Shown here: in pieces, positions 30,144 through 39,134 of the stretch
How the letters are laid out: each line of letters starts with the position of its first letter
Numbering within the stretch: the stretch's first letter is position 1
Assembly (NCBI RefSeq): GCF_030846195.1
Contig: NZ_JAVCWH010000002.1
Coordinates: 62,001 to 126,000 of the forward strand
Length of the DNA: 64,000 nucleotides
From: Paracoccus yibinensis
GTDB lineage: Bacteria > Pseudomonadota > Alphaproteobacteria > Rhodobacterales > Rhodobacteraceae
Reading direction: 5' to 3'
Translations under genes and position numbers: made by a program
Notes under the pieces: model-generated
Database searches by the model: none
Told to the model about the DNA's origin: nothing
The model's input: only the letters and a program-made list of their open reading frames with translations

Positions 30144-30174
30144 AAAAGCCGGACCTTCGGGTTCGGCTTTTTTG
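30144..30174 (+). terminator. Rho-independent terminator of tRNA-Gly
   Basis: The sequence AAAGCCGGACC, TTCG, GGTTCGGCTTT forms a stable tetraloop hairpin (with one G-T pair), directly followed by a run of T. Confidence 0.85.
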
Positions 30175-30244
30175 TTTTATCCAGGAAAAAATTGTCGCCT
30201 TGCGGTTGCAGAATCTGCAAGGGGGGCTATGATCCCCTGAAAAG

Positions 30245-30297
30245 GCTCTGGCCTGCACACCTCTGAAACAGAAAAACCAACAATAACAGGCCAGAGC
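30245..30297. repeat. Long-range inverted repeat upstream of the TetR gene
   Basis: GCTCTGGCCTG (30245-30255) is repeated as the exact reverse complement CAGGCCAGAGC (30287-30297) with 31 A/C-rich bases between. No T-run follows on either strand, so it is not a standard terminator. The stretch 30175-30438 holds no gene that I can support. Its last part must contain the tetR promoter (TTTACACTGTCAAG near 30407-30420). Confidence 0.5.
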
Positions 30298-30438
30298 TTA
30301 AGCGGGCGACCCCAGAAACCCCTTACCCAAGCACAAAAAAGCACGGCCGTCTCGCTTGCCAGCGTGCCGTTAACCATCTGAGACAAGCCACATTCGGCGA
30401 TTATCTTTACACTGTCAAGTTGAGTAATGGAGAGGGGG

Positions 30439-30996
30439 ATGCCTGCTCGCGGCGACTTGCCCCAAATGCTGATAGAAGCCGGATTGGCGATCCTGGACGA
30501 AGAAGGTGCCGAAGGCCTGACATTACGTCGAATCGCTGCGCGGGCGGGTGTGTCCCATGCGGCCCCCGCGCATCATTTCAATGGCTTGCCCGGCCTGCGG
30601 ATCGGCATCGCCACCCAGGGTTTCCAGGATTTCCGCCGCGAGTTGATCGCGACCCGCGACGCCCAGCCTGCCGATGCCGGGGCCTTCCAGCGGCTGCTGG
30701 CGGTGAACCTGACCTATATCCGCTTTGCCCGGCGCCATACGCCGCTGTTTCGATTGATGTTCGACCAGTTGCCCACCCAGGATCCCGACCTGAGATCGGT
30801 GGCCCGGGCCGCTTATGTCGTTCTTCAGGAACACTGCCAGCCGTTTGTTCGGGATCGCGAGGCCGCCCCGTTCGAGACGGCGGTCTGGGCACTGACCCAT
30901 GGTTTTGCCATGCTGAACATGGATCAGCCCTATCCGCCCGAATCCCCGGTGCAGGTGTCGTCATACGAGGATGCCCTGCGCCTGCTGGTCGGCTGA
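30439..30996 (+). CDS. TetR/AcrR family transcriptional regulator
   Basis: Predicted DNA-binding repressor of 185 residues. The N-terminal helix-turn-helix spans about 27-48 (TLRRIAARAGVSHAAPAHHF), with the TetR-typical layout of a short helix before and HHFNGLPGL after. The C-terminal ligand domain is not specific. The ATG at 30439 has GGAG six bases upstream; an in-frame ATG at 30427 would add four residues but lacks a ribosome site. It lies 21 bases from the convergent demethylase gene. The target and ligand are unknown. The TTTACACTGTCAAG stretch just upstream may be an autoregulatory site. Confidence 0.85.
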   Translation: MPARGDLPQMLIEAGLAILDEEGAEGLTLRRIAARAGVSHAAPAHHFNGLPGLRIGIATQGFQDFRRELIATRDAQPADAGAFQRLLAVNLTYIRFARRHTPLFRLMFDQLPTQDPDLRSVARAAYVVLQEHCQPFVRDREAAPFETAVWALTHGFAMLNMDQPYPPESPVQVSSYEDALRLLVG

Positions 30997-31017
30997 CCGG
31001 CGGCGCAGGGCACAGCC

Positions 31018-33510
31018 TTACCCGTCCACGCGGATCCGCGCATTCTGCGGATCATAGGGGCTGTCCTCGGTCACTTCGGCATCCCACAACTCGCGGAACA
31101 TGCGAACCTTCAGCTTCGTGCCGGGCTGGGCCAGGTCCGGGCGGACATAGCCCATGCCGATCTGCTTGCCGAAGGCCACCGAATAGCCGCCCGAGGTCAG
31201 GCGCCCGACCTTCTGCCCGTCCAGGAAGATCCCCTCGCGCCCCCAGGGATCGGCATCCTGCGGCCCGTCGATCAGCAGGGTGACGCACAGGGACCGGATG
31301 CCCTTGGCCTCCATCGCCGCCTTGCCGCGGAAGTCCTTGGACAGGTCCACGAAGCGGTCCAGCCCGGCCTCCAGCGGGGTCGCGTCGCGGCCCAGTTCCG
31401 TGCCGAAGGCGCGATAGGATTTTTCCTGCCGCAGCCAGTTCTGCGCCCGTGCGCCGACCAGCTTCATGCCCAACGGCTCGCCCGTCTCGATCAGCCGGTC
31501 GAACAGATGGTTCTGCATCTCGATCGGGTGGTGCAGCTCCCAGCCAAGCTCTCCGGTATAGGCGACGCGGATGGCGTTCACCGGCACCATGCCCAGCTCG
31601 ATCTGTTTCGCCGACAGCCAGGGGAACCGCTTGTTCGACAGCGCGGTTTCAGGCTGCGCGTCGCGGATCAGACCCGCCAGGATGTCGCGCGAGGCCGGAC
31701 CCGCCAGCGCAAAGACGCCCCACTGCGTCGTCACGTCCTGGATGCTGACGTAATTGCCGCCCGCTGCCATGAAATCCTCGGCCGACTTGACCAGGTTGTC
31801 GCCGTCATAGGCAGCCCAGGCTCCGGCGGAAACCAGGTAATAGTCGTTCTCGGCCAGGCGGACGATGGTGTATTCGGTCCGCGTCGTGCCCGCATCAGTC
31901 AGCGCATAGGTCAGGTTGATGCGGCCGATCTTGGGCAGCTTGTTGGTGGTCAGCCAGTCCAGGAAGGCCGTCGCGCCCGGTCCCTTGACCATGTGCTTGG
32001 CGAAGGCCGTCGCGTCGATCAGGCCCGCGGCATTGCGGATCGCCTCGGCCTCGGCCTTGGCATATTGCCACCAGCCGCCGCGACGGAAGCTGCGGGATGC
32101 GTGGTCGTCGAAGTCCTGCGGGCCGTAGTAGTTGGGGCGTTCCCAGCCGTTCACATGGCCGAACTGCGCGCCGCGCGTCTTCTGCCGGTCATAGGCGGGC
32201 GAGGTGCGCAGCGGGCGGCAGGCTTCGCGCTCCTCGTCGGGATGGTGCAGGATAAAGACGTGCTCATAGGCCTCCTCGTTCTTGCGGGCGCCGTATTCGG
32301 TCGTCATCCAGCTGCCATAGCGGCGCGGATCCAGGGACGCCATGTCGATCTCGGCCTCGCCCTCGACCATCATCTGGGTCAGGTAATGGCCGACGCCGCC
32401 CGCCGCCGTGATGCCGAAGCTGAAGCCCTCGGCCAGCCACATGTTGCGCAGGCCGGGCGCGGGACCGACCAGCGGGTTGCCGTCGGGGGTATAGCAGATC
32501 GGGCCGTTGTAATCGTCCTTCAGCCCCACCGTTTCCGAGGTCGGAATCCGGTGGATCATCGACATGTATTCTTCCTCGATCCGTTCCAGATCCAGCGGGA
32601 ACAGGTCCGCGCGGAAGGATTCCGGCACGTCATAGAGGAACCGTGCCGGGGCGTTGCGCTCGTAAGGCCCAAGGATCCAGCCGCCGCGTTCCTCGCGCAC
32701 ATACCATTTCGCATCCGCATCGCGCAGGACCGGGTGTTCGGGATTGCCAGCCGCCCGCCACTGGACCAGGGCCGGGTCGGGCTCGGTGACGATATACTGA
32801 TGCTCGACCGGGATCGCGGGGATCTTGATGCCCAGAAGGCGCGCGGTGCGCTGCGCGTGGTTGCCGGTCGCGGTCACGACATGCTCGGCCCGGATTTCGA
32901 AGGTCTCACCCGATCCAACCAGGTTGCCGCCCTTCTCGACTAGCTTCTCGCAGGTCACGATCCATTCCGACCCAGTCCATTTGTAGCCGTTGACCTGGAT
33001 CTTGCGCTCGATGGTGGCGCCCGCCATGCGCGCGCCCTTGGCCATGGCTTGGGTCACGTCGGCGGGGTTGATATAGCCGTCGGTCGGGTGGAACAGCGCG
33101 CCTTTCAGATCCTCGGTGCGGACCAGCGGCCAACGGTCCTTAATCTGCTGCGGCGTCAGGAACTGGTGCTCGATCCCGACCGTCTCGGCGGTCGCGGAAT
33201 AGAGCATGTATTCGTCCATCCGGTCCTGCGTCTGCGCCATGCGCAGGTTGCCGCAGCGCGTGAAGCCCGCATTCAGGCCGGTCTGCGCTTCCAGTTCGGC
33301 ATAAAGCTTGACCGAATAGTCGTGGATATGGGTCGTCGCATAGCCCATGTTGAACAGCGGCAGCAGGCCCGCCGCGTGCCAGGTGGATCCGGCCGTCAGC
33401 TCGTCGCGCTCGACCAGCATCACCTCCCACCCGGCGCGGGCCAGATGGAGCGCGATGCCGCAGCCGACCGCGCCGCCTCCGACGACAAGAACCTTCACAT
33501 GCGACTTCAT
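31018..33510 (-). CDS. FAD-dependent dimethylglycine/sarcosine dehydrogenase-like demethylase with GcvT domain
   Basis: Predicted flavin/folate demethylase of 830 residues that oxidises N-methyl groups and passes one-carbon units to tetrahydrofolate. The N-terminal DAO domain has VLVVGGGAVGCGIALHLA at 7-24 and GSTWHAAGL at 41-49. His45 matches the residue that links FAD covalently in dimethylglycine dehydrogenase. The second half is a GcvT-like folate-binding domain (GPASRDILAGL, YTGELGWELHHP, and the C-terminal RLTSGGYSVAFGKQIGMGYV). The ATG before KSHVKVL is chosen; the upstream extension overlaps the panC promoter. Choline or betaine breakdown is the likely context. No partner genes adjoin. 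Sarcosine is an alternative substrate. Confidence 0.87.
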   Translation of the reverse strand: MKSHVKVLVVGGGAVGCGIALHLARAGWEVMLVERDELTAGSTWHAAGLLPLFNMGYATTHIHDYSVKLYAELEAQTGLNAGFTRCGNLRMAQTQDRMDEYMLYSATAETVGIEHQFLTPQQIKDRWPLVRTEDLKGALFHPTDGYINPADVTQAMAKGARMAGATIERKIQVNGYKWTGSEWIVTCEKLVEKGGNLVGSGETFEIRAEHVVTATGNHAQRTARLLGIKIPAIPVEHQYIVTEPDPALVQWRAAGNPEHPVLRDADAKWYVREERGGWILGPYERNAPARFLYDVPESFRADLFPLDLERIEEEYMSMIHRIPTSETVGLKDDYNGPICYTPDGNPLVGPAPGLRNMWLAEGFSFGITAAGGVGHYLTQMMVEGEAEIDMASLDPRRYGSWMTTEYGARKNEEAYEHVFILHHPDEEREACRPLRTSPAYDRQKTRGAQFGHVNGWERPNYYGPQDFDDHASRSFRRGGWWQYAKAEAEAIRNAAGLIDATAFAKHMVKGPGATAFLDWLTTNKLPKIGRINLTYALTDAGTTRTEYTIVRLAENDYYLVSAGAWAAYDGDNLVKSAEDFMAAGGNYVSIQDVTTQWGVFALAGPASRDILAGLIRDAQPETALSNKRFPWLSAKQIELGMVPVNAIRVAYTGELGWELHHPIEMQNHLFDRLIETGEPLGMKLVGARAQNWLRQEKSYRAFGTELGRDATPLEAGLDRFVDLSKDFRGKAAMEAKGIRSLCVTLLIDGPQDADPWGREGIFLDGQKVGRLTSGGYSVAFGKQIGMGYVRPDLAQPGTKLKVRMFRELWDAEVTEDSPYDPQNARIRVDG

Positions 33511-33604
33511 TCGCCCGACTCCTTGGGTGGTGTTGTTGCCCGTTACTGCCATGGCTGCATTTTGCCCGTCAGATAGGCCCGACCAATAATGGCCAAAAAC
33601 GACA

Positions 33605-33619
33605 TGCTGCAACGCAGCA
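33605..33619. promoter_or_regulatory. Dyad in the panC/demethylase divergent promoter region
   Basis: TGCTGC-AAC-GCAGCA is a 6-bp perfect dyad about 55 bases before panC and 95 bases before the demethylase start. It could be an operator for either gene. The protein is unknown. Confidence 0.3.
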
Positions 33620-33673
33620 CTTGTGCGAATCCGTGTCATTCCATTAGGGTCTGCGCCACCAAGGGGGGACGGA

Positions 33674-34540
33674 ATGCAGATTTGCCGTGACAGGCAGGCA
33701 ATGCGCGACTGGCGGCAGGGCCGGGACCGCGTGGCCTTGGTTCCGACGATGGGCGCGCTGCATGACGGCCACCTGTCGCTGGTGGCCCATGCCCGGCGTT
33801 GGCTGGACGCCCGGGGCGGCGGTCAGGTCGTCACCTCGATCTTCGTCAATCCCACGCAGTTCGGTCCAAACGAGGATCTGGCGACCTATCCACGGGACGA
33901 GGAAAACGACATCGCCCTGTTGCGCAATGCGGGCTGCGACGCGGTGTTCCTGCCGACGGTCGCCGACATCTACCGCCCCGGCGCGCAAACCATTGTCGAG
34001 GTGACGGGACTGTCGCGGATGCTGATGGGACGGCTGCGGCCCGGCCATTTCCGCGGCGTGGCGACGGTCGTGACCAAGCTGTTCAACATCGTCCGGCCCG
34101 ATGCGGCGGCCTTCGGCGAAAAGGACTATCAGCAGCTTGCCGTGATCCGGCAGATGGTGGCCGACCTGGACGTGCCGGTCGAGATCCTGCCCGTGCCGAC
34201 CGTGCGCGAACCGGACGGCCTTGCCATGTCGTCCCGCAACCGCCGGCTGTCGGCTTCCGAACGTGCGGCTGCGCCGGTACTGAACCGCGCCCTGGACCGC
34301 GCGCAGCAGATGGTGGCTGAGGGCGCAGGCCTGTCCGCCGTCCGGGCCGAACTGCGCCGCATCATCGCCGCGGAACCTCTGGCGCAGGTCCGTTCCATCG
34401 ACATTCGCGATGCTGCCGATCTGTCCCGAATTGCCCTGATCCAGCGGCCGGTAGTGATCCTGCTGGCCGTCCGCTTCGGCGACGTGCTGCTGATCGACCA
34501 GCGTGTCGCCCATCCGAAAGGTGTTCCCGATGTCAGTTGA
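33674..34540 (+). CDS. panC: Pantothenate synthetase PanC
   Basis: Ligase that joins pantoate and beta-alanine with ATP to make pantothenate in the cytoplasm. The 288-residue product has the nucleotidyl-transfer motif [13 protein letters not shown] (HDGH is the HIGH equivalent), [22 protein letters not shown] and the KMSKS-like SSRNRRLS. The ATG before QICRDRQ is chosen because AAGGGGGGA lies directly upstream; the in-frame extension has no homology. It overlaps panB by 11 bases, so the two pantothenate genes form an operon. Confidence 0.97.
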   Translation: MQICRDRQAMRDWRQGRDRVALVPTMGALHDGHLSLVAHARRWLDARGGGQVVTSIFVNPTQFGPNEDLATYPRDEENDIALLRNAGCDAVFLPTVADIYRPGAQTIVEVTGLSRMLMGRLRPGHFRGVATVVTKLFNIVRPDAAAFGEKDYQQLAVIRQMVADLDVPVEILPVPTVREPDGLAMSSRNRRLSASERAAAPVLNRALDRAQQMVAEGAGLSAVRAELRRIIAAEPLAQVRSIDIRDAADLSRIALIQRPVVILLAVRFGDVLLIDQRVAHPKGVPDVS

Positions 34541-35339
34541 AACCCGCATCAAGCGCGTCACCGCACCTCAGATCACGGAACGCAAGGGCGCCATGCCCGT
34601 TGTCGCGCTGACAGCCTATACCGCTCCGATGGCCGCTATGGTGGATGCCCATGCCGACCTGATCCTGGTCGGCGACAGCCTGGGCATGGTGATCCACGGC
34701 CTGACCTCGACCGTGGGCGTCACGACCGAGATGATGATCCTGCATGGACAGGCGGTCGTCCGGGGCAGCCGACGTGCGATGGTGGTCGTGGACATGCCCT
34801 TCGGCAGCTATGAGGAAGGCCCCCAGCAGGCCTTCCGCAACGCCGCGCGCATCATGGCCGAAACCGGCTGTGGCGCGGTCAAGCTGGAAGGCGGCAGCCG
34901 CATGGCGCCCACCATCCGGTTCCTGACCGAACGTGGCATCCCGGTCATGGGCCATGTCGGCCTGCTGCCGCAGGCAACCCATACCCTTGGCGGGTTCAAG
35001 ACCCAGGGACGCGACACCGACAGCTGGGCGCGCCACATCCAGGATGCCGTTGACGTGGCCGAGGCCGGGGCCTTCTCGATCGTGGTCGAGGGTGTGGTGG
35101 AGCCGCTGGCCGTGCGCATGACGGAATCGGTTGCGGTCCCCACCATCGGCATCGGCGCATCCGCCCGCTGCGACGGGCAGATCCTGGTTCTGGACGACAT
35201 GCTGGGGCTGTCGGCGCGGGTGCCGCGCTTTGTCCACAAGTTCGCCGACCTGGGCCGCAGCGCCGACGAGGCGATCGCCGCCTATGCCGCCGCCGTCCGC
35301 GACCGCAGCTTCCCGGCCGAGGAAAACGTCTATCGCTGA
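34530..35339 (+). CDS. panB: 3-Methyl-2-oxobutanoate hydroxymethyltransferase PanB
   Basis: First committed enzyme of pantothenate synthesis: transfers a hydroxymethyl group from methylene-tetrahydrofolate to 2-oxoisovalerate. The 269-residue product has [16 protein letters not shown] (metal-binding Asp), [20 protein letters not shown] and [18 protein letters not shown]. The start codon lies inside the end of panC, indicating coupling. The next gene (LysE type) begins 67 bases later and may be separate. Confidence 0.97.
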   Translation: MSVETRIKRVTAPQITERKGAMPVVALTAYTAPMAAMVDAHADLILVGDSLGMVIHGLTSTVGVTTEMMILHGQAVVRGSRRAMVVVDMPFGSYEEGPQQAFRNAARIMAETGCGAVKLEGGSRMAPTIRFLTERGIPVMGHVGLLPQATHTLGGFKTQGRDTDSWARHIQDAVDVAEAGAFSIVVEGVVEPLAVRMTESVAVPTIGIGASARCDGQILVLDDMLGLSARVPRFVHKFADLGRSADEAIAAYAAAVRDRSFPAEENVYR

Positions 35340-35406
35340 CTGATCCAGGTCAAGGCCGCGCCGACCGCCAGAAGATAGCCAGGCGGAAACATCGCGACGG
35401 ACGACC

Positions 35407-35982
35407 ATGACCCTTGCCGCCTTTCTGACCGCCGTTCTGGGCCTGCTGCTGACGCCCGGTCCCACCAATACCCTGATGGGCCTTGCCGGGGCCTCGGCTG
35501 GAATCGGTCGCACGGCCCGACTGATCCCGGCCGAAGTCTTGGGGTATCTGACGACGATCCTGCCTCTGGCCCTTATCGGCCACAGCCTTCTGGGGAACTT
35601 CCCTCTGGCGGCGCAGGGGATCAAGCTTGCGGCGGCTGCCTGGGTGATGGTCCTGGCCGTCAAGCTGTGGGGGCGCGGGTCCTTGGCGCAGGCCGGAGGC
35701 GACATCACGGCCCGCCGCGTCTATGTCACCACGGTCCTGAACCCCAAGGCCCTGATCATCGCCCTGGTCCTGCTGCCCGCACCCGCCGCCCCGGCCTTCG
35801 CATCCCGGCTGGCGCTGTTCTGCGTGACAGCCGCGGTCGTGGCGCTGATCTGGGGCGGCGCGGGCAGCGTGGCCCGGATGGGTCCCGGCGGCGCAGGGCG
35901 GATGCAGGTGATGCAGCGCGCGGCCTCGGTATGGCTGGGGCTGGTGTCGGTGATGCTGGTGGCGGGCGCGCTGCGTCCCTGA
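35407..35982 (+). CDS. LysE/RhtB-type amino acid exporter family protein
   Basis: Small membrane protein of 191 residues with about six hydrophobic helices. The N-terminal segment LTPGPTNTLMGLAGASAGIG is the LysE/RhtB hallmark (P-G-P-x-N), and TTVLNPKALIIALVLLP matches the second conserved LNPK motif. Family members export amino acids or related small molecules from the cytoplasm. The substrate cannot be read from sequence. It converges on the MFS gene with 6 bases between stops. Confidence 0.85.
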   Translation: MTLAAFLTAVLGLLLTPGPTNTLMGLAGASAGIGRTARLIPAEVLGYLTTILPLALIGHSLLGNFPLAAQGIKLAAAAWVMVLAVKLWGRGSLAQAGGDITARRVYVTTVLNPKALIIALVLLPAPAAPAFASRLALFCVTAAVVALIWGGAGSVARMGPGGAGRMQVMQRAASVWLGLVSVMLVAGALRP

Positions 35983-35988
35983 AACGCA

Positions 35989-37131
35989 TCAGCCACCGAA
36001 ATCGGCGGTCCGCGCCAGGCGCGACAACAGCAGCGGCACCAGAAGCAGCAGCGACAAGCCCCCGTAGATGACGGCAAAGCTGGTGTGTTCCGCCAGAAAT
36101 CCGATGCTGCCGGGTGCCAGCAGGATCCCGGAATAGCCCATGGTGGTGACGACCGACAGCCCGATCCCCTGCGCCAGCCCCGGCACGTTGCCTGCGGCGG
36201 AAAAGGCGATCGGCACCAGGTTCGCGATGCCGACCCCGGCCAGGCCGAAGCCCGCAAGCGCGATCAGGGGCGTCGGCGCCAAGGCCGCGACGGCCAGTCC
36301 CGCCATGGCGATTACCGCGCTGATTCGCAGCGTCCTGACCGCGCCATGGCGGCGGCGTATCCCGTCCCCCAGGAAGCGCATCACGGCCATCGTTCCGGCA
36401 CAAGCGCCGAATCCCCACCCAGCAACTGCCAGCGAAGCGTCCATTTCCCGCTGCAGATACACCGCCGCCCAGTCCAGGATCGCCCCTTCCGGGATCATGC
36501 AGGCAAGCGCCATCACGCCGATCAGATAGGGCAGCGGCGTGCGCGGCAGGCGCAGCGGCTGGTGCCTGTGTTCCCCCGCCGGGCTGTCACGCAACAGGCG
36601 CGGAAAGGCCAGAACCAGGATCCCGGCCACGATCATCGACACAAGGAGGGCGTGCGCCGTCTCTCCTGCCGCCTGGATGATCGCCCCCCCTGCCCCGGCA
36701 CCGGCAAGTCCCCCCAGGGACCAGAAACCGTGGCAGGATGACATGATGGCCCGCCGCCTGGCGCGCTCGACCGCCACCGCATTGGCGTTCATGGCCACGT
36801 CCATGCCGCCGATCAGCCCACCGAAGACCAACACAGTCAGGGCGACCGCCCAGGCATTCGGCGCCAGGGATATCCAGATCAGGCTGGGCGTGAACAGCAC
36901 GGCCGCCAGCTTCACCGCATGGGCCGATCCGCGCCGCGCAACCAGGCCGCCGAACACCGGCATCAGGCAGACCGATCCGATGCCAAGTGCCAGCACCAGC
37001 AAACCGGCCACGGATTCGCTGATCCCCAGCCGCGACATCATGGCGGGCAGCTTCGGCGCCCAGCTTCCCACCACAAGGCCGTTCGCGAAAAACAGCGCGG
37101 ACACGGCCAAGCGCGCCTGAATCCCGACCAT
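35989..37131 (-). CDS. MFS transporter
   Basis: Predicted 12-helix major facilitator protein of 380 residues. GGLVARRGSAHAVKL in the loop between helices 2 and 3 is the MFS motif A variant, and FLGDGIRRRHGAVRTL is its counterpart in the second half. FGFW-like sequence (SSCHGFWSLGGLAGAGAGG) in helix 5 resembles sugar or drug efflux members of the YbjJ type. The ATG before VGIQARLAVSALFF is chosen as the start of the first helix. It shares a strand with the dehydrogenase upstream but a 70-base repeat-bearing gap separates them. Substrate unknown. Confidence 0.85.
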   Translation of the reverse strand: MVGIQARLAVSALFFANGLVVGSWAPKLPAMMSRLGISESVAGLLVLALGIGSVCLMPVFGGLVARRGSAHAVKLAAVLFTPSLIWISLAPNAWAVALTVLVFGGLIGGMDVAMNANAVAVERARRRAIMSSCHGFWSLGGLAGAGAGGAIIQAAGETAHALLVSMIVAGILVLAFPRLLRDSPAGEHRHQPLRLPRTPLPYLIGVMALACMIPEGAILDWAAVYLQREMDASLAVAGWGFGACAGTMAVMRFLGDGIRRRHGAVRTLRISAVIAMAGLAVAALAPTPLIALAGFGLAGVGIANLVPIAFSAAGNVPGLAQGIGLSVVTTMGYSGILLAPGSIGFLAEHTSFAVIYGGLSLLLLVPLLLSRLARTADFGG

Positions 37132-37146
37132 GATCCATGCCTCATC

Positions 37147-37203
37147 TTCTGTGCAAAATATCCCGGGGGAGTCCCCGGAACGGGGACGGGGGCAGCGCCC
37201 CCT
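37147..37203 (-). repeat. Intergenic GGATATTT repeat, copy 3 (inverted)
   Basis: Read on the minus strand: a G/C hairpin (GGGGGCGCTGCCCCC), a second G/C hairpin and then CCCCCGGGATATTTTGC and AAG. The layout is the same as copies at 9656-9723 and 47909-47961 but in opposite orientation. It fills the gap between the dehydrogenase stop and the MFS start and may act as a terminator-like RNA structure. Confidence 0.5.
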
Positions 37204-38203
37204 ACAACATCGACGGCACGACCAGGTCGGGCGGGCGATGCCCGTCGACGAAGGTCTTGATATTGATGATGACCTTCTCGCCCATCTCGGCGCGGCCCTC
37301 GACCGTGGCGCTGCCCATATGAGGCAGCAGCACCACGTTCGGAAGTTCGCGCAGGCGGGGGTTGATCTCATGACCGTGCTCGAACACGTCCAGGCCCGCA
37401 CCCGCGATCTCTCCGGCGCGCAGCATCCGCGTCAGGGCGTTCTCGTCGATGACCTCGCCGCGCGAGGTGTTCACCACCACGGCGGTCGGCTTCAGCAGCT
37501 TCAGCCGCCGTGCGTTCAGCAAGTGGAAGGTGGATGGCGTATGCGGCGCGTTCACGCTTATGATGTCCATGCGCGCCAGCATCTGATCCAGGCTTTCCCA
37601 GTATGTCGCCTGCAATTCCTGTTCGATCTCGGGGCGCAGGCGGCGGCGGTTGTGGTAATGAACCTGCATTCCGAAGGCGTTGGCCCGCCGCGCCACGGCC
37701 TGACCGATCCGTCCCATGCCCAGGATCCCCAGGCGCCGTCCCCCGACACGCCCCCCCAGATGCGCGGTCGGCGCCCAGCCGGCCCAGCGGCCCGCCTGCA
37801 TTTCCGCCATGCCTTCCGGAATGCGGCGGGTGACGCCCAGGATCAGCGCCATCACCATGTCGGCAGTATCCTCGGTCACGACGCCCGGCGTGTTTGTCAC
37901 CAGGATGCCGCGCTGCCTGGCGGAATGCACGTCGATGTGATCGACCCCCGCGCCATAATTCGCGATCAGCTTCAACCGCTCGCCTGCCTGGGCCAGCATG
38001 GCAGCATCGATATGATCGGTCACCGTCGGCACCAGCACGTCCGCCCCCCGCATCGCTGCGGCAAGGTCGTCGCGCGACATCCTGGCGTCGTCGTTGCGCA
38101 GCACCACGTCGAACAGTTCCGTCATGCGCGTCTCGACCGGCTCGGGCAGGCGACGCGTCACGACGACGCGCAGTTTCTGGCGCGAGGGTTGCGGGCTGTG
38201 CAT
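37202..38203 (-). CDS. D-isomer-specific 2-hydroxyacid dehydrogenase (glyoxylate reductase-like)
   Basis: Predicted NAD(P)H-dependent reductase of 2-oxo acids such as glyoxylate or hydroxypyruvate. The 333-residue product has NYGAGVDHIDV near 82-92, the nucleotide-binding GMGRIG at 162-167, and the catalytic trio Arg248 (NTSRGEVID), Glu275 (LDVFEHGHE) and His295 (LLPHMGSAT). It is complete and in normal order. NHNRRRL at the second beta strand, with Arg residues, suggests NADPH preference. The neighbouring transporter gives no firm substrate. Confidence 0.92.
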   Translation of the reverse strand: MHSPQPSRQKLRVVVTRRLPEPVETRMTELFDVVLRNDDARMSRDDLAAAMRGADVLVPTVTDHIDAAMLAQAGERLKLIANYGAGVDHIDVHSARQRGILVTNTPGVVTEDTADMVMALILGVTRRIPEGMAEMQAGRWAGWAPTAHLGGRVGGRRLGILGMGRIGQAVARRANAFGMQVHYHNRRRLRPEIEQELQATYWESLDQMLARMDIISVNAPHTPSTFHLLNARRLKLLKPTAVVVNTSRGEVIDENALTRMLRAGEIAGAGLDVFEHGHEINPRLRELPNVVLLPHMGSATVEGRAEMGEKVIINIKTFVDGHRPPDLVVPSML

Positions 38204-38372
38204 GATGGCCTCACTTTCTCGATGTCATGTCGGGGCGGCCTTTCAAACGGGCGCCGGTTTTGGCAAACTGCCCGCGATATGGGGCGCGCACAAGACCCCA
38301 TCGGGGTCGCCGCGCGGTCCCCCGCAAAGGGCAGAAACGCCGCCAAGGGGCGGCCGCAGGAACGGACGGAAG

Positions 38373-38939
38373 ATGAGGATACGGACGCTTTTGGGTGGCG
38401 CGGCGCTGGCTTTTGCGGTGTCGGTGGGCCTGGCTTCGGCCCAGACGGACACGGTGCCGCAGTCGGCGGATGCGCGCATCGTCCGGGTCCAGGACCAGGG
38501 CGCCGGGGAAACGCGCGGCCCGGTGACCAATCTGCCCGTCCCCCGCTATGTCAGCCTGAAGGGATCCGAGGGCAATGCCCGCCGCGGTCCCAGCCTGTCG
38601 CATCGCATCGACTGGGTGTTCCGCCATGCCGGGATGCCCCTGCGCGTCGTCGCCGAGTTCGGCCACTGGCGCCGGGTCGAGGACAAGGACGGCGCCGGGG
38701 GCTGGATCCACTATGCGCTGCTGTCGGGGGTGCGCACCGCACTGGTGACGCAGGACATGGTCGAACTGCGCAGCCGCCCCCATCCCGATGCCGACATCGT
38801 GGCACGGGCGGAACTGGGCGCCATCGTCCGCCTGGGCGAATGCGACCCCGGCTGGTGCCGCATCTCGGGCGGCGGTCAGCGGGGCTGGGTGCCGAAATCG
38901 GCGATCTGGGGCGTGGACCCCGACGAGGTGCGCGACTGA
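38373..38939 (+). CDS. Secreted SH3-domain protein
   Basis: Protein of 188 residues with a signal peptide (RTLLGGAALAFAVSVGLASA, cleavage likely before QTDTV). The mature part carries bacterial SH3-like repeats: YVSLKGSEGNARRGPSLSHR and VEFGHW-type sequence in the first, and MVELRSRPHPDADIVARAE with GWCRISGGGQRGWVPKSAIWG in the second. Such domains often bind cell-wall peptides in the periplasm. The ATG at 38373 is chosen because it begins the signal peptide; longer in-frame readings have no homology. It stands alone. Confidence 0.85.
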   Translation: MRIRTLLGGAALAFAVSVGLASAQTDTVPQSADARIVRVQDQGAGETRGPVTNLPVPRYVSLKGSEGNARRGPSLSHRIDWVFRHAGMPLRVVAEFGHWRRVEDKDGAGGWIHYALLSGVRTALVTQDMVELRSRPHPDADIVARAELGAIVRLGECDPGWCRISGGGQRGWVPKSAIWGVDPDEVRD

Positions 38940-39134
38940 ACGGGCAGGCGGTGCCCGATCGCAAGGTCGCGCTTCACAAGAATCCTGTAGGAACCTTGTT
39001 TCATCTCAGACCCAGATCTGCATCAGGAAGGGCTGGGGCTGCTGCAATCACGGCCGTCACCAAGCGTCTTGCCTGGAGACACCCGCCCGCACTGACGCAG
39101 TCGCAGGCGACAATGGTTCTGTCATGTGGAAAAG

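Noticed and set aside
30064..30438. tRNA-Gly as attachment site of an integrated element
   Set aside because: No integrase gene and no second copy of the tRNA 3' end was noticed downstream.
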